Assembly (NCBI RefSeq): GCF_001659605.2
Contig: NC_035168.2
Span: 5,388,058-5,452,057, forward strand
Source: Manihot esculenta
Lineage: Eukaryota > Streptophyta > Magnoliopsida > Malpighiales > Euphorbiaceae
Direction: 5' to 3'
Length of the DNA stretch: 64,000 nucleotides
The notes below the pieces were generated by a model. It had not been told where the DNA came from. It saw only the letters and a list, made by a program, of their open reading frames with translations, and made no database searches. Numbering within the stretch: the first letter of the stretch is position 1; each line of letters starts with the position of its first letter. Both the position numbers and the translations under genes were made by a program. Positions 1 to 11,940 of the stretch are shown here, piece after piece.

Positions 1-132
1 TTTCTTTTTCTTCTTATCATTTTGCTGCTATGTGGATCTCTTCAGGAAAATTTCTGGTAAGTTCTAGAGTTGCAAGTGTACTTGAGGTCTTTGTATACAG
101 CTGCTTAGAAGCTTTCATGTTCTGCTGGCCAG

Positions 133-3100
133 GTTGAGGAAATTTACAACTTCTCCCAAGATGATCTATTGACTGAGGATATTTTGATACTTGATACACA
201 TGCTGAAGTCTTCATTTGGGTTGGTCAATCTGTCGATCCGAAAGAAAAGCAGAATGCTTTTGACATTGGCCAGGTACTGTGTCATGATAATAGGAAGAAT
301 AGGAGCTGTGATAATGTAAAGAGGGGACAAGCTAATTACAATCAGCTAAGAATTGAATAATACAAATAAGTACTTCTCTCTCTAATTTTCTCCTCTCTCT
401 TTCTCTCTTCCTCTTTCTTCTTCTCGATCTCCTCCTATATCCTGTTCTTCATATTATCATGACATACTTCTTAAAACAGTTTGTTCTTTAGTCTGATATT
501 CTATGTGCCTTTATGGGACTAGCCCTAAAGTCAAATAAAATGAGAAGGATCTGTTAGCTGATCTCAAATAGATTAGGTTTGAGGCTGAATAGAATTGAAT
601 TATACCGAGTAGATTTTGTCAAATGTTCTTTTAACTCATTCATATATTCTTCACAGAAATACATAGAAATGGCTGCATCTCTCGAGGGTTTGGCTCCAAA
701 AGTACCACTTTACAAGGTTACCGAGGGAAATGAACCATCATTCTTCACAACATATTTTTCATGGGATCCCACAAAAGCCATGGTAGGTTCTGCTTCAGTG
801 TGATTTATTTCATTTCTGGAAATTAGTAGAACAGTTCATAGCTTTCTTATCAGTATTTTCACGGTAAATATTGACTGCAAGAATCTAGTATTGGTTTTGT
901 TTGTAGCGAGTTTGGATGGATGCAATGTATGCTTGCGCAAAAAAGAGAAATTTAATGATTGTGTTGAAAATTTTTGGCTGTATTGGACTCTTGAAAGTAA
1001 AGGTTTTAAGCTAAATTAGAAGAAAGAAAGAAAGAATACATGTAGTGTGGGAATTTAGCTTCCCGCTGTCATATATATTCTGTTTTGTTTTATTATTCAC
1101 TATTAGTTTGTATATTTTAGAAATTTCCTCCATTAATTTCAGGTTTCTGGAAACTCATTCCAAAAGAAGGCCGCGTTACTTTTTGGTTTTGCACATCATG
1201 CTGTGGAGGTAAATGGTTTATTCATTTATATCAGACAAAACACTGCTGGTTAACATGGTGTTGGATATAAAAAATATAAATCTTTGCCGTATATGTCTTT
1301 GTATATACAGCTTTAATCAGTCTTTGTCATACAAAATAAATTGCCTTCCAATATGCAATGACATTCTTTTCATTCTTTCTGCATTTTGTCATTTTCTTTC
1401 CATTTCTTTTTCTTGTTGCAGCTTACCTTTTTTCATTTAGTTGCGCATCAGCTTTTTACTATAGGAAATGGTTATGAAAATAGGCCATCTGACTATCTTC
1501 TCAATGAGCTTCTAGCTGAGACAGTATTGTTGATTTATTGTTGCAGATTTCTATGACAGCCAGCCCCTTGTCTATCTCAATTTTCCTTTTTCATTTGGTT
1601 TTGAATTGGGACCTATATCTGTTTTCAGATCCCTGGATATAGAATGTAGAGATGTTGGTATATGCACCTTGTTTTGTGAATTTGGCCTTTCCTTCGTATG
1701 CATTCTTCTTTCTTGTGTTGCTCCCCACCTCCTCCCATGTCCAGGTGTCACCTCCCCCCCTTCCTTTCATGGGATTTTCATCCAGAACTGCTTTTCTGGG
1801 GCATATTTTGTTCACTCCTCAGAGACATCTTCATTGATGATGAGATCTGATGACACATGAATTGTCATTCAAGTTGTAATTTCCTGTTCTTTGATATGCT
1901 AATGTAGTTTTGAGAGGATGAAATGTGCTAGCTTGTGCACTTTGAAGTTTTCATTCTAAGATATAGTGTGGCATTTCTGTGACAGGATAAGTCCAACGGA
2001 AATCAAGGGGGACTAACTCAAAGGGCTTCTGCTTTAGCTGCCTTATCTTCTGCATTTAATCCTACTCGAAAAGTATCTTCTACAGTAAGTAAACTGTTCA
2101 ATGCAGCTGAGTATGTGAACTCAGGCTTGTGTTTTAGCTTTATGACATATGAGCCTTTACCTTTTCATGTTAACTTCTTTAACACATGCCATTTCTGTTC
2201 GTCCTTCTACTTTGATTTCCTTCATCTTCTTCCTTCTTTCCTCTGTATGGTACTCTTTTTTGGCCAGGAATAATATGCTGCCTTTTTTCGTTCTTTTCTC
2301 AATAGTTAAATGTTTTTCAAACAATTGTCCTTCCTGTTAGTCCTACAACAGAAGTTTTCTTTTCTTTGGGAGGGGGATGTTCTTTTCCCAATAAAATTTG
2401 GCATTTATTTTCTTCTTCAACCTTCCGCTGAGAGTTGGGTTGTGTAATTGAGTTCTGTGTGGAATTCAATTTACAAGTTGAAACATATTTGGTGTTCTTT
2501 TATTCTTCATTCTTGTTGCAGATGTAGTCAACAGGAACCTATGTCTGTGGCTGTACGCATGATTGATGTTTTCAATTCTAACTTTGAGCTTTAGCTCATT
2601 GCCTTTTTCTGCTTTGGTTATCTTTATTTGTGCATTTTTCACAATTTGATGTAGCTTTGTCATTATGTTTTGCATCTTTCTGTCCATCCACCAAGTGCTT
2701 ATGTTATCAAGCTGTTATCCCTGATAACATTAAGTGGGGGTGGTGTTGGTTCATTAATATTGGTTGCTATGAATATGCTTATATTCTGTGCCCCAGCGCC
2801 AGGATAGATCCAATGGGTCAAATCAAGGAGGAGCAACACAAAGAGCTTCAGCCTGGGCTGCTTTGAACGCTGCATTTAATTCATCCTCTCAATTCAAAGC
2901 TACCGTTTCAAGAACAGTTCGACCAAGTCAGGGATCACAAAGAGCTGCTGCTGTAGCTGCTCTATCATCAGTTCTTACTGCTGAAAAGAAAAAAACGCCT
3001 GAAACCTCTCCATCCCGCAGTCCTCCCCCGGAAACTACCTGTTCTGGTAAGAAAGCAAAATTTGTCTTGGATGACATTGCATTACATGTGAAGTGCCACA

Positions 3101-3678
3101 GTTGCTTTATAATCTGTCTGTATCATTGGTTCTACAATTGTCTTCTTCTTTTGTGGCGTCTCTTTAAGTAAACTTGACTTCAATTTTATGGATATGAGTC
3201 TGCGACTCTGCAATTGAAATATCTAATGACTTTAATCACTTGCAACTGAAGGGAAGAGTGATAATTCACTTTCAGAAGAGGAGATTCCTGAAGCAGCTGC
3301 TGAAGTTAAGGAAACAGAGGAGGTTGCATCTGTATCTGAAAGCACTGGGGAGGATTCAGAGCCAAAACAAGATATGGAGCAGAAAGAGAATGGTAATGGA
3401 AGCAGTGGAAGTACATTCAGTTATGATCGATTGAAGGCTCGTTCTGATAACCCTGTAACTGGAATTGATTTTAAACGGAGAGAGGTGTGTGATTCTACTG
3501 AATGTTGCTTCACATGAATTTGTTGTGTTTTTGTTTTCAAGTCATTGTCTATTTGTGTTTTCAGGCCTATCTTTCGGAGGATGAATTCCAGACTGTTTTT
3601 GGGATGAAAAAAGAAGCATTCTATAAAATGCCGAAATGGAAGCAGGACATGCTGAAGAGAAAGGTTGACTTATTTTAG
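133..3678 (+). CDS. VLN4: Villin-4-like actin-binding protein, 3' part (seven exons)
   Basis: Villins bind, bundle and sometimes sever actin filaments in the cytosol under Ca2+/phosphoinositide control. Visible exons, all GT-AG and all joining in frame: 133-273, 657-782, 1143-1208, 1986-2084, 2797-3046, 3252-3484, 3565-3678 (TAG at 3676). The first two encode the end of the last gelsolin repeat ([12 protein letters not shown], then [12 protein letters not shown]). Exons 4-5 encode the Ala/Ser/Gln-rich linker with repeated NQGG.TQRASA blocks and a [19 protein letters not shown] segment, typical of the VLN4 subfamily. Exon 6 is acidic, and its end plus exon 7 form the headpiece ([37 protein letters not shown], ending VDLF), which carries the C-terminal F-actin site. 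The 5' exons lie outside the window. The choice of VLN4 over VLN5 or VLN2/3 is by linker resemblance from memory; the villin family itself is certain. Confidence 0.9.
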
Positions 3679-5512
3679 AAATCACATCCATCAAAAAAGA
3701 TTTATCTGCTTTCTTATGCTCTTTGAGTTATACGGCTTCATTCATCTTCATTGCTTTCTTGAAATTGTGGCTTCCTTGGTCCATCTTGCCCGTCTTGCTG
3801 TGTCTAGCATTTCCGTATTTTGCTCTTTGATGAATCTAGCTGTGATTAGCATCCATATATGTTTGTGATTATGCCTGAAGAATGAGTTTTGCCCTTCTCT
3901 TTTTTTTTTCCTTTTTCTTTTTCTTTTTTTTTTTTTAAAAAAAAAATCTTCTGCTGCCTCTTTGTAATGATTATACCCAGATTGTAGTTTTTACAGGCAG
4001 TTTGGAGATCATATTCTTTCATTTGGTCAGTATTGTATCTCATATTGTGATTTATTTTGACAATTTCTTTTTTCTTTTTTTACATTTTATTTGCTAAGAG
4101 GAGAGGAGTATATGTATTTGTTTTTGTATTTAACTTCCAATATTGAGGAATGAAAATTTGTTGTTTGTAATAAATACAGTCTTGCTTCATAAACACATTT
4201 GATATTGCTTCCAAAGCATTATATCAAACATATCAGTGGCTGCTGTGAAGTTTCTTGTGAATTTTTTTTTTCTAAGTTCCGTCCTTTGTTACGAAGCTTT
4301 TTTTTCTTTATACAAGTTTCATTGTTTGAAGCAACTATACTGACTTTTACTTTCTTTGTTGCCCTGGAAATTCCAAGGATTGCTCCATTCCCTACTTGTT
4401 CACTTTCTCAGATCCTCCTTTTTTTCTAAGTTCCGTTCTTTCTTTATACAAGTTTCAATTTTTTGCTCAAACTATTTTGCTGGACAGATTCTGTCAGCCC
4501 CATCTAAAACAGAGCAGGTTTATTGAAATTGAGAACTGAAGCTGAGTGGGCATTGAAGAATGAATTTATTTAATTTCTTTTTTAAAATAAAATATGGTCT
4601 CCAATACACAAAAGCAATTACACAAATGCTACATCTGCATATCAAACACATGATACAAAGTAAAATTATGCCTTATGAATTTAAAATTAATATTTAAAAA
4701 AAATTATAATATTATAATACACATATTAAACATATATTTTAATTAAATATTTAGTCAAATAAAATATAAATCCTATTTATTTTGACAGTACTACAAAAGA
4801 TAATAAAAATTGATCAAAATAAAAAACAAATTAATTATATATGACAACCGAATAAATTTAATAAAAAATTTGCTCAGATAAAATTCTAAACAACAGCAAA
4901 GATGCAACTGACCTAACACATTCATGATTTTTCATCAAAAAACTTTTATTTCACCCTTAAATCATGAGATTCTCATCTAACAAACTTAAGAAATCTTATC
5001 TCCTTAGGAAATAAATCAATACTCTATTTAACTTAAAAAGCTTTGATTTTATCTATTTAAAAAGAAAATTTTAGATATGATTTCTCTAAGATTTTACTAT
5101 TTAAGCATTTTTTTTCTACAGCAGCCACCATCTCTCTAGTCGAATTTTATTCATTATTTTTGTGATTTTATGTGGCTTAGTTTTTTTAGTAGTTATGTAT
5201 GACTGTGTTCTTTAATTCTAGTTAAAAATAGGTTAAGATTTCAATTTTTTCAATAATTTTAGTTAAAAATAGGTTAAGATTTCAATTTTTTTAAAAATTG
5301 TGAGGTCTAAACTTTATGATTGATCTTTATTTTTATAATATTTATACAAATTAATTATTATTATTATTGTTATTATTTTATTGATCAATAAAATGAACTT
5401 GTTTATATTAGTAAAATAATATATTATATTATTAATTTGGATGTTTTAGTCTTGAGTTATTCATCGATAAATAACAATTAGTGCAACTCACTAATAAATT
5501 GTATAATCTAAT
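3679..5512. other. Villin 3' flank and AT-rich intergenic DNA
   Basis: No open frame resembles a protein. The first part is T-rich with long homopolymers (about 3900-3945) and would hold the villin 3' UTR. An AATAAA at 4169-4174, about 490 nt after the stop, could be a polyadenylation signal, but several weaker candidates exist. From about 4560 the sequence is over 75% A/T with no recognisable element. Confidence 0.5.
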
Positions 5513-5521
5513 TTAAATTTA

Positions 5522-6617
5522 GGGAGATTTACAATTTAGTCCCTGAGTATTGTCATTATTAACAAGTCAGTCCCTGTATTTTTAGAAACCTATTAAAACG
5601 TCCTCATCTTTTCTCTCCGTCAACGAAATAGTCCTTCTGTCTATTTTTGCCGTTAAAAATATAGTAAAAGACCAAATTACCCTCTCTTCTTTTCCTCCTC
5701 CTCTTCCTCCTCCTCCTCCTCCTCCTCCTCCTTCTCCTCCCTTTTCTTCTTCTTGCTTCTTCTGCTTCTGCTTTTTCTTCTTCTTCTTTTTCTTCTGCTT
5801 CTTCTGCTTCTGCTTCTTTTTCTTCTCATTCTTCTTCTTCTTCTTCTTCTCCTTCTTCTTCTTCTTCTTTTTTTTCTTCTTTTTCTTCTTCTTCTTCTTC
5901 TTCTTCTCCTTCTCCTCCTTCTTCTTCTTCTTTTTCTTCTCCTTCTCCTTCTCCTTCTCCTTCTCCTTCTTCTTCTTCTTCTTCTTTTTCTTCTTCTTCT
6001 TCTCCTTCTCCTCCTCCTCCTCCTTCTTCTTCTTTTTCTTCTCCTTCTCCTTCTCCTTCTCCTTCTCCTTCTCCTTCTTCTTCTTCTTCTTCTTCTTTTT
6101 CTTCTTCTTCTTCTCCTTCTCCTCCTCCTCCTCCTTCTTCTTCTTCCTCTTCTCCTTCTCCTTCTCCTTCTCCTTCTTCTTCTTCTTCTTCTTCTTCATC
6201 ATCATCTTCTTCTTCTTCTCCTTCTCCTTCATCATCATCATCTTCTTCTTCTTTTTGGAGGAGGAGGAGGAGGAGGAGGAGGAGGAGGGACTATTTTGTT
6301 GACGGAAAGAAACAATAAGGACATTTTAATAGATGTGAGAAAAGATAAGGACGTTTTAATAGATTTCTGAAAATGTAGGGACTAACTTGTTAATAATGGC
6401 AATATCCAAGGACTAAATAAGAGGTTTTATTTGAAGGTAAAATTGGATTTTTAAAAATTTTCTCTCTCATCTTTTATCTAATTTTAACGGAAAAAATAAC
6501 GGAATGACTATTTCGTTGACAGAAAGAAAATATAAGGACGTTTTAATAGGTTTTTAAAAATACAGGGACTAACTTGTTAATAATGGCAATACTCAGGGAC
6601 TAAATTATAAATCTCCC
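5522..6617. mobile_element. Non-autonomous Mutator-like element (copy 1) with pyrimidine microsatellite core
   Basis: The ends are long terminal inverted repeats beginning GGGAGATTTACAATTTAG on the left, with its complement ending ATAAATCTCCC on the right. A perfect 9-bp direct repeat TTAAATTTA flanks it (5513-5521 and 6618-6626), the TSD length typical of MULEs. The inverted homology runs over 100 bp (TTAGTCCCTGAG..., CAAGTCAGTCCCTG..., CGTCAACGAAATAGTC). The right arm is longer and contains a second internal copy of the subterminal block (about 6300-6420). No transposase is present, so it must be mobilised in trans. Class is inferred from the TIR and TSD; a transposase relative was not searched. 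Confidence 0.85.
5690..6290. repeat. CTT/CTC-rich microsatellite core of MULE copy 1
   Basis: About 550 nt of almost pure pyrimidine on the + strand (CTT, CTC and CTTCTC units in shifting blocks), then a GGA run at about 6256-6290. Strand purity is broken only by a few G or A. It gives long spurious poly-Leu and poly-Lys frames on both strands. Confidence 0.95.
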
Positions 6618-6626
6618 TTAAATTTA

Positions 6627-7702
6627 TTATGTAATATTTTAATTAAAATTAAGTCTCTCTAATTTTCAATGCTATTAATAAATTAAATTCAAAATACGGT
6701 TTGATAATTTAACTTAAAATTTACTTTTTTATTTAAATTTTTTAATTTTTTTATTAAAAATTAATTTAAACTTTAGAATTAAAATGCAAAAAGCGCATAA
6801 AAATCAGAATTTTTAATTTTATTAAACCTTTTTATAATCGTATGATATTTTAATATATTATTTAAAATTAAAAAATCAATGAATTTTTTCCACTAAATAA
6901 TAATTTTTTTTAATTATATATGTAAAACACGAACACCGCTAGATCTCAATAATTAAATAATATATACATGTTTTTTCAAGTATCATGTTTTGTAAAGAAG
7001 GTTTAATAATTAATGAGTTTATTAGGGAAAGAGGAAATCATTATTTCATTAAAAAGAGCCATGTGATGTGAGTTGATAAGTCTGTCCTGTTATAGAGAAA
7101 AAGCTTGCTGAGTAAACACCTTAATAATTAGTGTATTTATTTTTTATTAATTAATACGTCATTAATTAGTTTATTTTAAAAATAAACACGTCATTAAATA
7201 ATAATCATTCATAAATATTTATGAGTTGGTAGGTGTCATAATAATTGGTGAATTTATTAGGGAAAAAGGAGAACATTATTTGATTGAAAGACTTGTCGTT
7301 TTGTATAAAGAAAAGCTTAGAAGCCTCTTGTCAACCTGATGGGTCACCCATCAAAGGACGAATATTATTCTCCCCTAATATAAACACCTTAATAATTAGT
7401 ATCTCTCTTTTTACATCAATTAATATTTTAACTAAAAATAAAATCATATTAATAATATAAATAAATTCCCTTTAAAAATTAAAAAAATTAAATTATGAAC
7501 TTGTAAATTTAATTTGATAATAAGTACATCTTAATGATTATATTAAAAATTCTCCATTATAAGACTGTAATTTAAAAGAATTATGATTGGTTTATTAGGT
7601 AGATAGATAGTAATAATATAAAAATAAAAATAACAATCATAATTTATTTAATTTAATTGAGAGTGAGTTAAAAAGGGTAAAATTGATAAATTAAAGCATA
7701 AT
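6627..7702. other. AT-rich spacer between the two MULE copies
   Basis: No gene is seen. Apart from the direct repeat listed separately the sequence is simple A/T-rich DNA with short CG-poor blocks. Confidence 0.6.
7003..7400 (+). repeat. Imperfect direct duplication, about 240-bp period
   Basis: Two blocks repeat in the same order. TTATTAGGGAAA is followed by a gap, AGAAAAAGCTT or AGAAAAGCTT, then AAACACCTTAATAATTAGT. The first copy spans about 7003-7133 and the second about 7239-7400. The second contains an extra stretch around 7325-7370 (TCAACCTGATGGGTCACCC). It may be a degraded local duplication or the ends of an unrecognised element. Confidence 0.5.
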
Positions 7703-7711
7703 TTATGGTAA

Positions 7712-8771
7712 GGGAGATTTACAATTTAGTCTTTGAGTATTGCCATTATTAATAAGTCAGTTCCTATATTTTTAAAAACCTATTAAAACGTCCTTATATT
7801 TTCTTTTTGTCAACGAAATAGTCTTTCCGTCATTTTTTCTGTTAAAATTAGATAAAGGATGAGAGAGAAAATTTTTAAAATCCAATTTTACCCTCAAATA
7901 AAACCTCTTATTTAGTCCTTGGATATTGCCATTATTAACAAGTTAGTCCCTATATTTTCAGAAATCTATTAAAACGTCCTTATCTTTTCTCACATCTATT
8001 AAAATGTCCTTATTGTTTCTTTCCGTCAACAAAATAGTCCCTCCTCCTCCTCCTCCTCCTCCTCCTCCTCCAAAAAGAAGAAGAAGATGATGATGATGAA
8101 GGAGAAGGAGAAGAAGAAGAAGATGATGATGATGAAGGAGAAGGAGAAGAAGAAGAAGATGATGATGATGAAGAAGAAGAAGAAGAAGAAAAAGGAGAAG
8201 GAGAAGGAGAAGGAGAAGGAGAAGGAGAAGAGGAAGAAGAAGAAGAAGGAGGAGGAGGAGAAGGAGAAGAAGAAGAAGAAAAAGAAGAAAAAGAAGAAGA
8301 AGAAGGAGAAGGAGAAGGAGAAGGAGAAGGAGAAGGAGAAGAGGAAGAAGAAGAAGAAGGAGGAGGAGGAGAAGGAGAAGAAAAAGAAGAAAAAAAAAGA
8401 AGAAAAAGAAGAAGAAGGAGGAGAAGGAGAAGGAGAAGAAGAAGAAGAAGAAGAAGGAGAAGAAGAAGAAGAAGAAGGAGAAGAAGAAGAAGCAGAAGCA
8501 GAAGAAGCAGAAGAAAAAGAAGAAGAAGAAAAAGCAGAAGCAAAAGAAGCAAGAAGAAGAAAAGGAAGGAGAAGGAGGAGGAGGAGGAAGAGGAGGAGGA
8601 AAAGAAAAGAGGGTAATTTGGTCTTTTACTATATTTTTAATGGCAAAAATAGACAGAAGGACTATTTCGTTGACGGAGAGAAAAGATGAAGACGTTTTAA
8701 TAGGTTTCTAAAAATACAGGGACTGACTTGTTAATAATAACAATACTCAAGGACTAAATTATAAATCTCCC
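7712..8771. mobile_element. Non-autonomous Mutator-like element (copy 2), inverted relative to copy 1
   Basis: Same TIRs as copy 1. The flanking 9-bp repeats are TTATGGTAA (7703-7711) and TTATGATAA (8772-8780), one mismatch. The longer arm is on the left here, so the element reads in the opposite direction to copy 1; the different TSD shows a separate insertion. The core (about 8040-8610) is GAA/GGA/GAT purine sequence on the + strand. No transposase is encoded. Confidence 0.85.
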
Positions 8772-8780
8772 TTATGATAA

Positions 8781-9120
8781 CTATGTATAACGTGGGGAGA
8801 TCTAAGCTCAACTCCGAAAGGTTGTTGGCTAGCTGAGCATTTTGGATTTTGGTTAGGCGGGTTATTTCTCTGGTGGGCTGGTTGTTTGGCCTTTGGACCT
8901 TATCTCTTTTGTTTAGATGCACTTTATAATTATAATATTATTTTGGATTTTTAATGCAAATGATGTTTAGTGATAAAAAAAATCGTCTTGCGTGGTACAA
9001 TAATAATAATAATAATAATAATAATACACTTATTTTAATTTAATTTATGTAATTTTAATATATCTGATACTACATAACAATTAAAGTAAATTATGAGCTG
9101 TCATTCATAATAAATGATTA
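8781..9120. other. AT-rich gap with (TAA)n microsatellite
   Basis: No coding signal. A TAA microsatellite of about nine units lies at 9001-9026. Confidence 0.7.
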
Positions 9121-9643
9121 TGTGGTAAGAATATGATAAATAGAAAATTAAGTGCCACTCGAAAAAAGGAAGACCTAAATACCTCAAAACACGTGATTTA
9201 TCATCAAGTCTCATCTTTCTCTGAATAGGACGAATCTCGAGATGAAGTTATTATTATCAGGTACAGTCTAACGTATCCTCATTACACCTATAATCGCGGA
9301 ATCACCAATCTATTAGTTGATGATATCTCATATCAAACTGCTGGTCATATTATCGTCGGATTATTAAAAAATATCATATTTATTTCTACCTTCTTACAGT
9401 ATAAAAGGAGAAGAATCATAGAGGCAAAGATATACTATCCTTTTACACTACTCAAGTTCTAAGCTATTCACTACGTTCATCCTCTTTTCCAGCATACTGA
9501 CTTGAGCGTCGAAGTGGCTGCCGTGAGCACCCACCACCTCACATTCTCTTCATTACAGCTCTAGTCAATCACAGTATAGCTTTGTTTTTCGATTACATCA
9601 TTTGATTCTGTTGCCTTTGAATCATCTTTCTATTCATTTGGAT

Positions 9644-10595
9644 TATGACCGGTCTCTTACTCTTTCTCTCGTAGAAAAATATCTCTCATTCCTTTAACTC
9701 TCATAATGGCCGGTAATTCGTGAGCTGCTGCTAATATTGCTATCAATGATGGTGTCATCGTTTCTTTCGCTCCTGACAATGGACGAAACACGCCCCCAAT
9801 GGTCAATGAAGTAAACCTCAATAATTTAAACAACGAATAGATACTACAATACATTCAAAGGCTGATGGTGTCATTGTTTCTTTTGCTCCTGACAATGGAC
9901 GAAACACGCCCCCAATGGTCAATGAAGTAAACCTCAATAATTTAAACAACGAATAGATACTACAATACATTCAAAGGCTGCAGGCTATTCTTGAGCAATA
10001 TAAGGCTCAAGAGAATGCATCAAACATGGCTCTCGAAAGAAGGGAGGAAGCCTCTATAGACACTCCAAGGGCTCGGACAAAAGCGGTCAAAATGCGACCT
10101 AAATGAAAGGCTGAGTCCAAAAATGAATCAGACGAACCTCCAAAAGGCATCGATTGGAAGCTAGTACGGGTTGTACGAAAGTACCAAAAGGAACAAGAGG
10201 AGGATTTCGGCCTAGATGGTGCTTCGCCTCTTTCAGAAGAAATGTTAGCAGAAATCTTTCCAACCAAATTCAAGCTGTCTAGCTTGGACAAGTATGATGG
10301 AACAACAAATCTCATAAGCCACTTGGCAATTTTCAGGACGACCATGCAGCTTCAGGATGCTAATGACTTTGTGTTATGCCGAGTGTTTCCATCAACACTC
10401 ACAAGTTTGGCTTAGAAATAGTACCAATACCTGAACTCATATTTAATTTTACATTTAAATCTAGATTTATTACTTGTATACTTTCTAAATAAACTTTCTT
10501 CTGATTTGCGGAAGATCTGCCAAGGAGAGGGCGAGTCTTTAAGGAGTTTTATTTCATAGTTCAATGCTAAAGCCAAACAGATGGAAGAATTAAAT
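9644..10595 (+). pseudogene. Ty3/gypsy gag pseudogene, 5' portion
   Basis: The + strand translation contains the gag signature FKLSSLDKYDGTTN, LISHLAIFRTTMQLQ and NDFVLCRVFPSTL (about 10260-10400) and, after a frame break near 10412, GEGESLRSFISQFNAKAKQ up to the insertion point. In-frame stops occur in the N-terminal region, for example TAG after NNE in both copies of a 116-bp duplication, TGA near 10105 and TAG near 10414. It is interrupted at 10595 by element A and resumes at 42166. It is non-functional. The family resembles Tat/Athila-type gag rather than the chromoviruses inserted in it. Confidence 0.75.
9749..9980 (+). repeat. 116-bp tandem duplication inside the old gag
   Basis: 9749-9864 is repeated at 9865-9980 with only a few changes (TCATCG versus TCATTG, TTTCGCTCC versus TTTTGCTCC). 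Both copies carry the same GAATAG stop, so the stop arose before the duplication. Confidence 0.9.
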
Positions 10596-11665
10596 TGTAA
10601 CGACCCGTAAATCCGGACCGCTACCGGCGCTAGGATCCAGATCGGCGTAAGGCCGCCGGGACCCGTAGCAAGCCTAACATAACCTGTAATCCTGCTTAAT
10701 CCCATACATGATCAACAATACTCATACACCTGTAAACATTTTCATATAACAACCAAGCTCAACCTGTACATAAACATAAACATAACATAAACCTCCACTG
10801 GAGCCCTCATCAAATGCTCCAATGGGGTATCTCATCATACATAAGCTTGGTTGAAACATAACCTCATATCTCATATCATAAAGACCATGTACATACAAGT
10901 GGGATTAACAATCTGTATTGGTCAAGCACAACTCTATCCTCAACATTCAAATTACATAACATAACTTAAAACTCTTTTACATTACATCATAATACAATTT
11001 TCATGTCCACAATCTAACTATTACATAACATCACTTCATACTCTGGCTAACCTCCTGGTCTACCCTGTACCTGCACATCTGGGGTTAGGGGAGAGGGGTG
11101 AGCTATAAAGCCCAGTGAGCAGAATAGAGAAAAACATATGTTAAATATTTCATGCTTTCATGAAATGCAACACATCACAAACATATCACATAAGGATGGT
11201 ATTGTCACCTATAGTCCTCAACATAATCCAATCGTGCCAGGGGCGTAGAATGGGCCTCACTGGTCTTTCGCTTACATACATAACATAACATAACATTCCA
11301 ATATGCCAGGGGCGTAGAATGGGCCTCACTGGTCTTTCTCTTAACATAGTCCAGGGGCGTAGAATGGGCCTCACTGGCAATCCATACCGTATCATCATCA
11401 TATCATACCATAGGAGGACTAGAGGATCATTCAATAGCCAATCCGCATCCACATCATATTATGCAATGCAACATATTCGTGAATACTAATGTAAACAACC
11501 TAAAATATATCATGGCATATATGATGCATGAACATGCTCCAAAAAGTTATATTTCATTTATTTAAAAACTTAAGGTTCATTCCACTCACCTCTGGCTGAA
11601 GCTCTACAGACTCTGAAGCAGCTATCTCACTGCTGAGGTCCTCGGTTCCTCGGGTCCGAACCTAC
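10596..11665 (-). repeat. Element A 3' LTR, outer segment
   Basis: This is the part of A's left LTR before the insertion of C. In window orientation it starts TGTAACGACCC. It contains three tandem copies of a CCAG...CTGG block (11237-11263, 11306-11332, 11351-11377) described in the findings. It joins 21176-22359 after removal of C and one copy of the CCTAC duplication. Confidence 0.93.
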
Positions 11666-11848
11666 TGTAATACCCGGCTCGAGTCCGGCATCGGAATTCC
11701 TGTAGTCCGGTGGAATCTCGGGTGTCGGAACTCTCGAGAAGGGTAATACATATGTTTTTTAAGGTATTTTCACTGGTTTTCATGTTTTGAAGGGTTAAAA
11801 GACTTGAATTTTGACAGAAAAGCAACAACGGAGAAATGCAAAGGTTCG

Positions 11849-11916
11849 GCCGCCGAAGGGCACTTTCGGCCGCCGAACATTGCATGGTTGCGGCTTCACG
11901 TTCGGCTGCCGAAGGT
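11849..11916 (+). promoter_or_regulatory. Upstream cluster of three TTCGG-N3-CCGAA dyads (element C U3)
   Basis: Three copies of a 13-bp dyad (two with centre CCG, one with centre CTG) end about 17 bp upstream of the TATA box. The same arrangement flanks the TATA box in elements A and B. The position suggests a promoter-proximal binding site; the binding factor is unknown. Confidence 0.6.
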
Positions 11917-11932
11917 GGTCTGGCCAGCCACC

Positions 11933-11940
11933 TATAAAAG
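11933..11940 (+). promoter_or_regulatory. TATA box of element C 5' LTR
   Basis: TATAAAAG, in the context CCACCTATAAAAGGG, is the only strong TATA motif in the LTR. Transcription would start near 11965. The same motif is at 19308-19315 in the 3' LTR, and on the minus strand at 21974-21981 and 41795-41802 (A) and 32760-32767 and 40357-40364 (B). Confidence 0.7.

Larger units (their letters stand above)
9120..10595 (+). mobile_element. Old Ty3/gypsy element, left part (LTR remnant, leader, gag start)
   Basis: About 9120-9560 looks like a decayed LTR: a TATA box TATAAAAG at 9400-9407, then TTACACTACTCAAG and a stretch reading ACTTGAGCGTCGAAGTGGCTGCCGTGAGC (shown here in part only: CTTGAGCGTC at about 9502), of a kind often seen near the 3' end of plant gypsy LTRs. 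The leader and a gag reading frame follow (separate entry). The left boundary is approximate. The right side of this element is at 42166-43530, separated by the 31.6-kb nest. No matching 3' LTR was found on that side. Confidence 0.6.

Noticed and set aside
1606..1860. Open frames inside villin introns (for example 1606-1860, 2149-2340)
   Set aside because: They lie between exons that join perfectly without them and have no similarity to villin.
5582..6370. Long poly-Lys/Glu and poly-Leu open frames on both strands
   Set aside because: They are produced by the CTT/CTC microsatellite core of a MULE, with no start context or domain. The same applies to 8010-8689, 51053-51352 and 54564-54972.
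11186..11452. Frame with repeated RPVRPILRPW peptide in the A LTR
   Set aside because: It is a translation artefact of the tandem hairpin repeats in the LTR.
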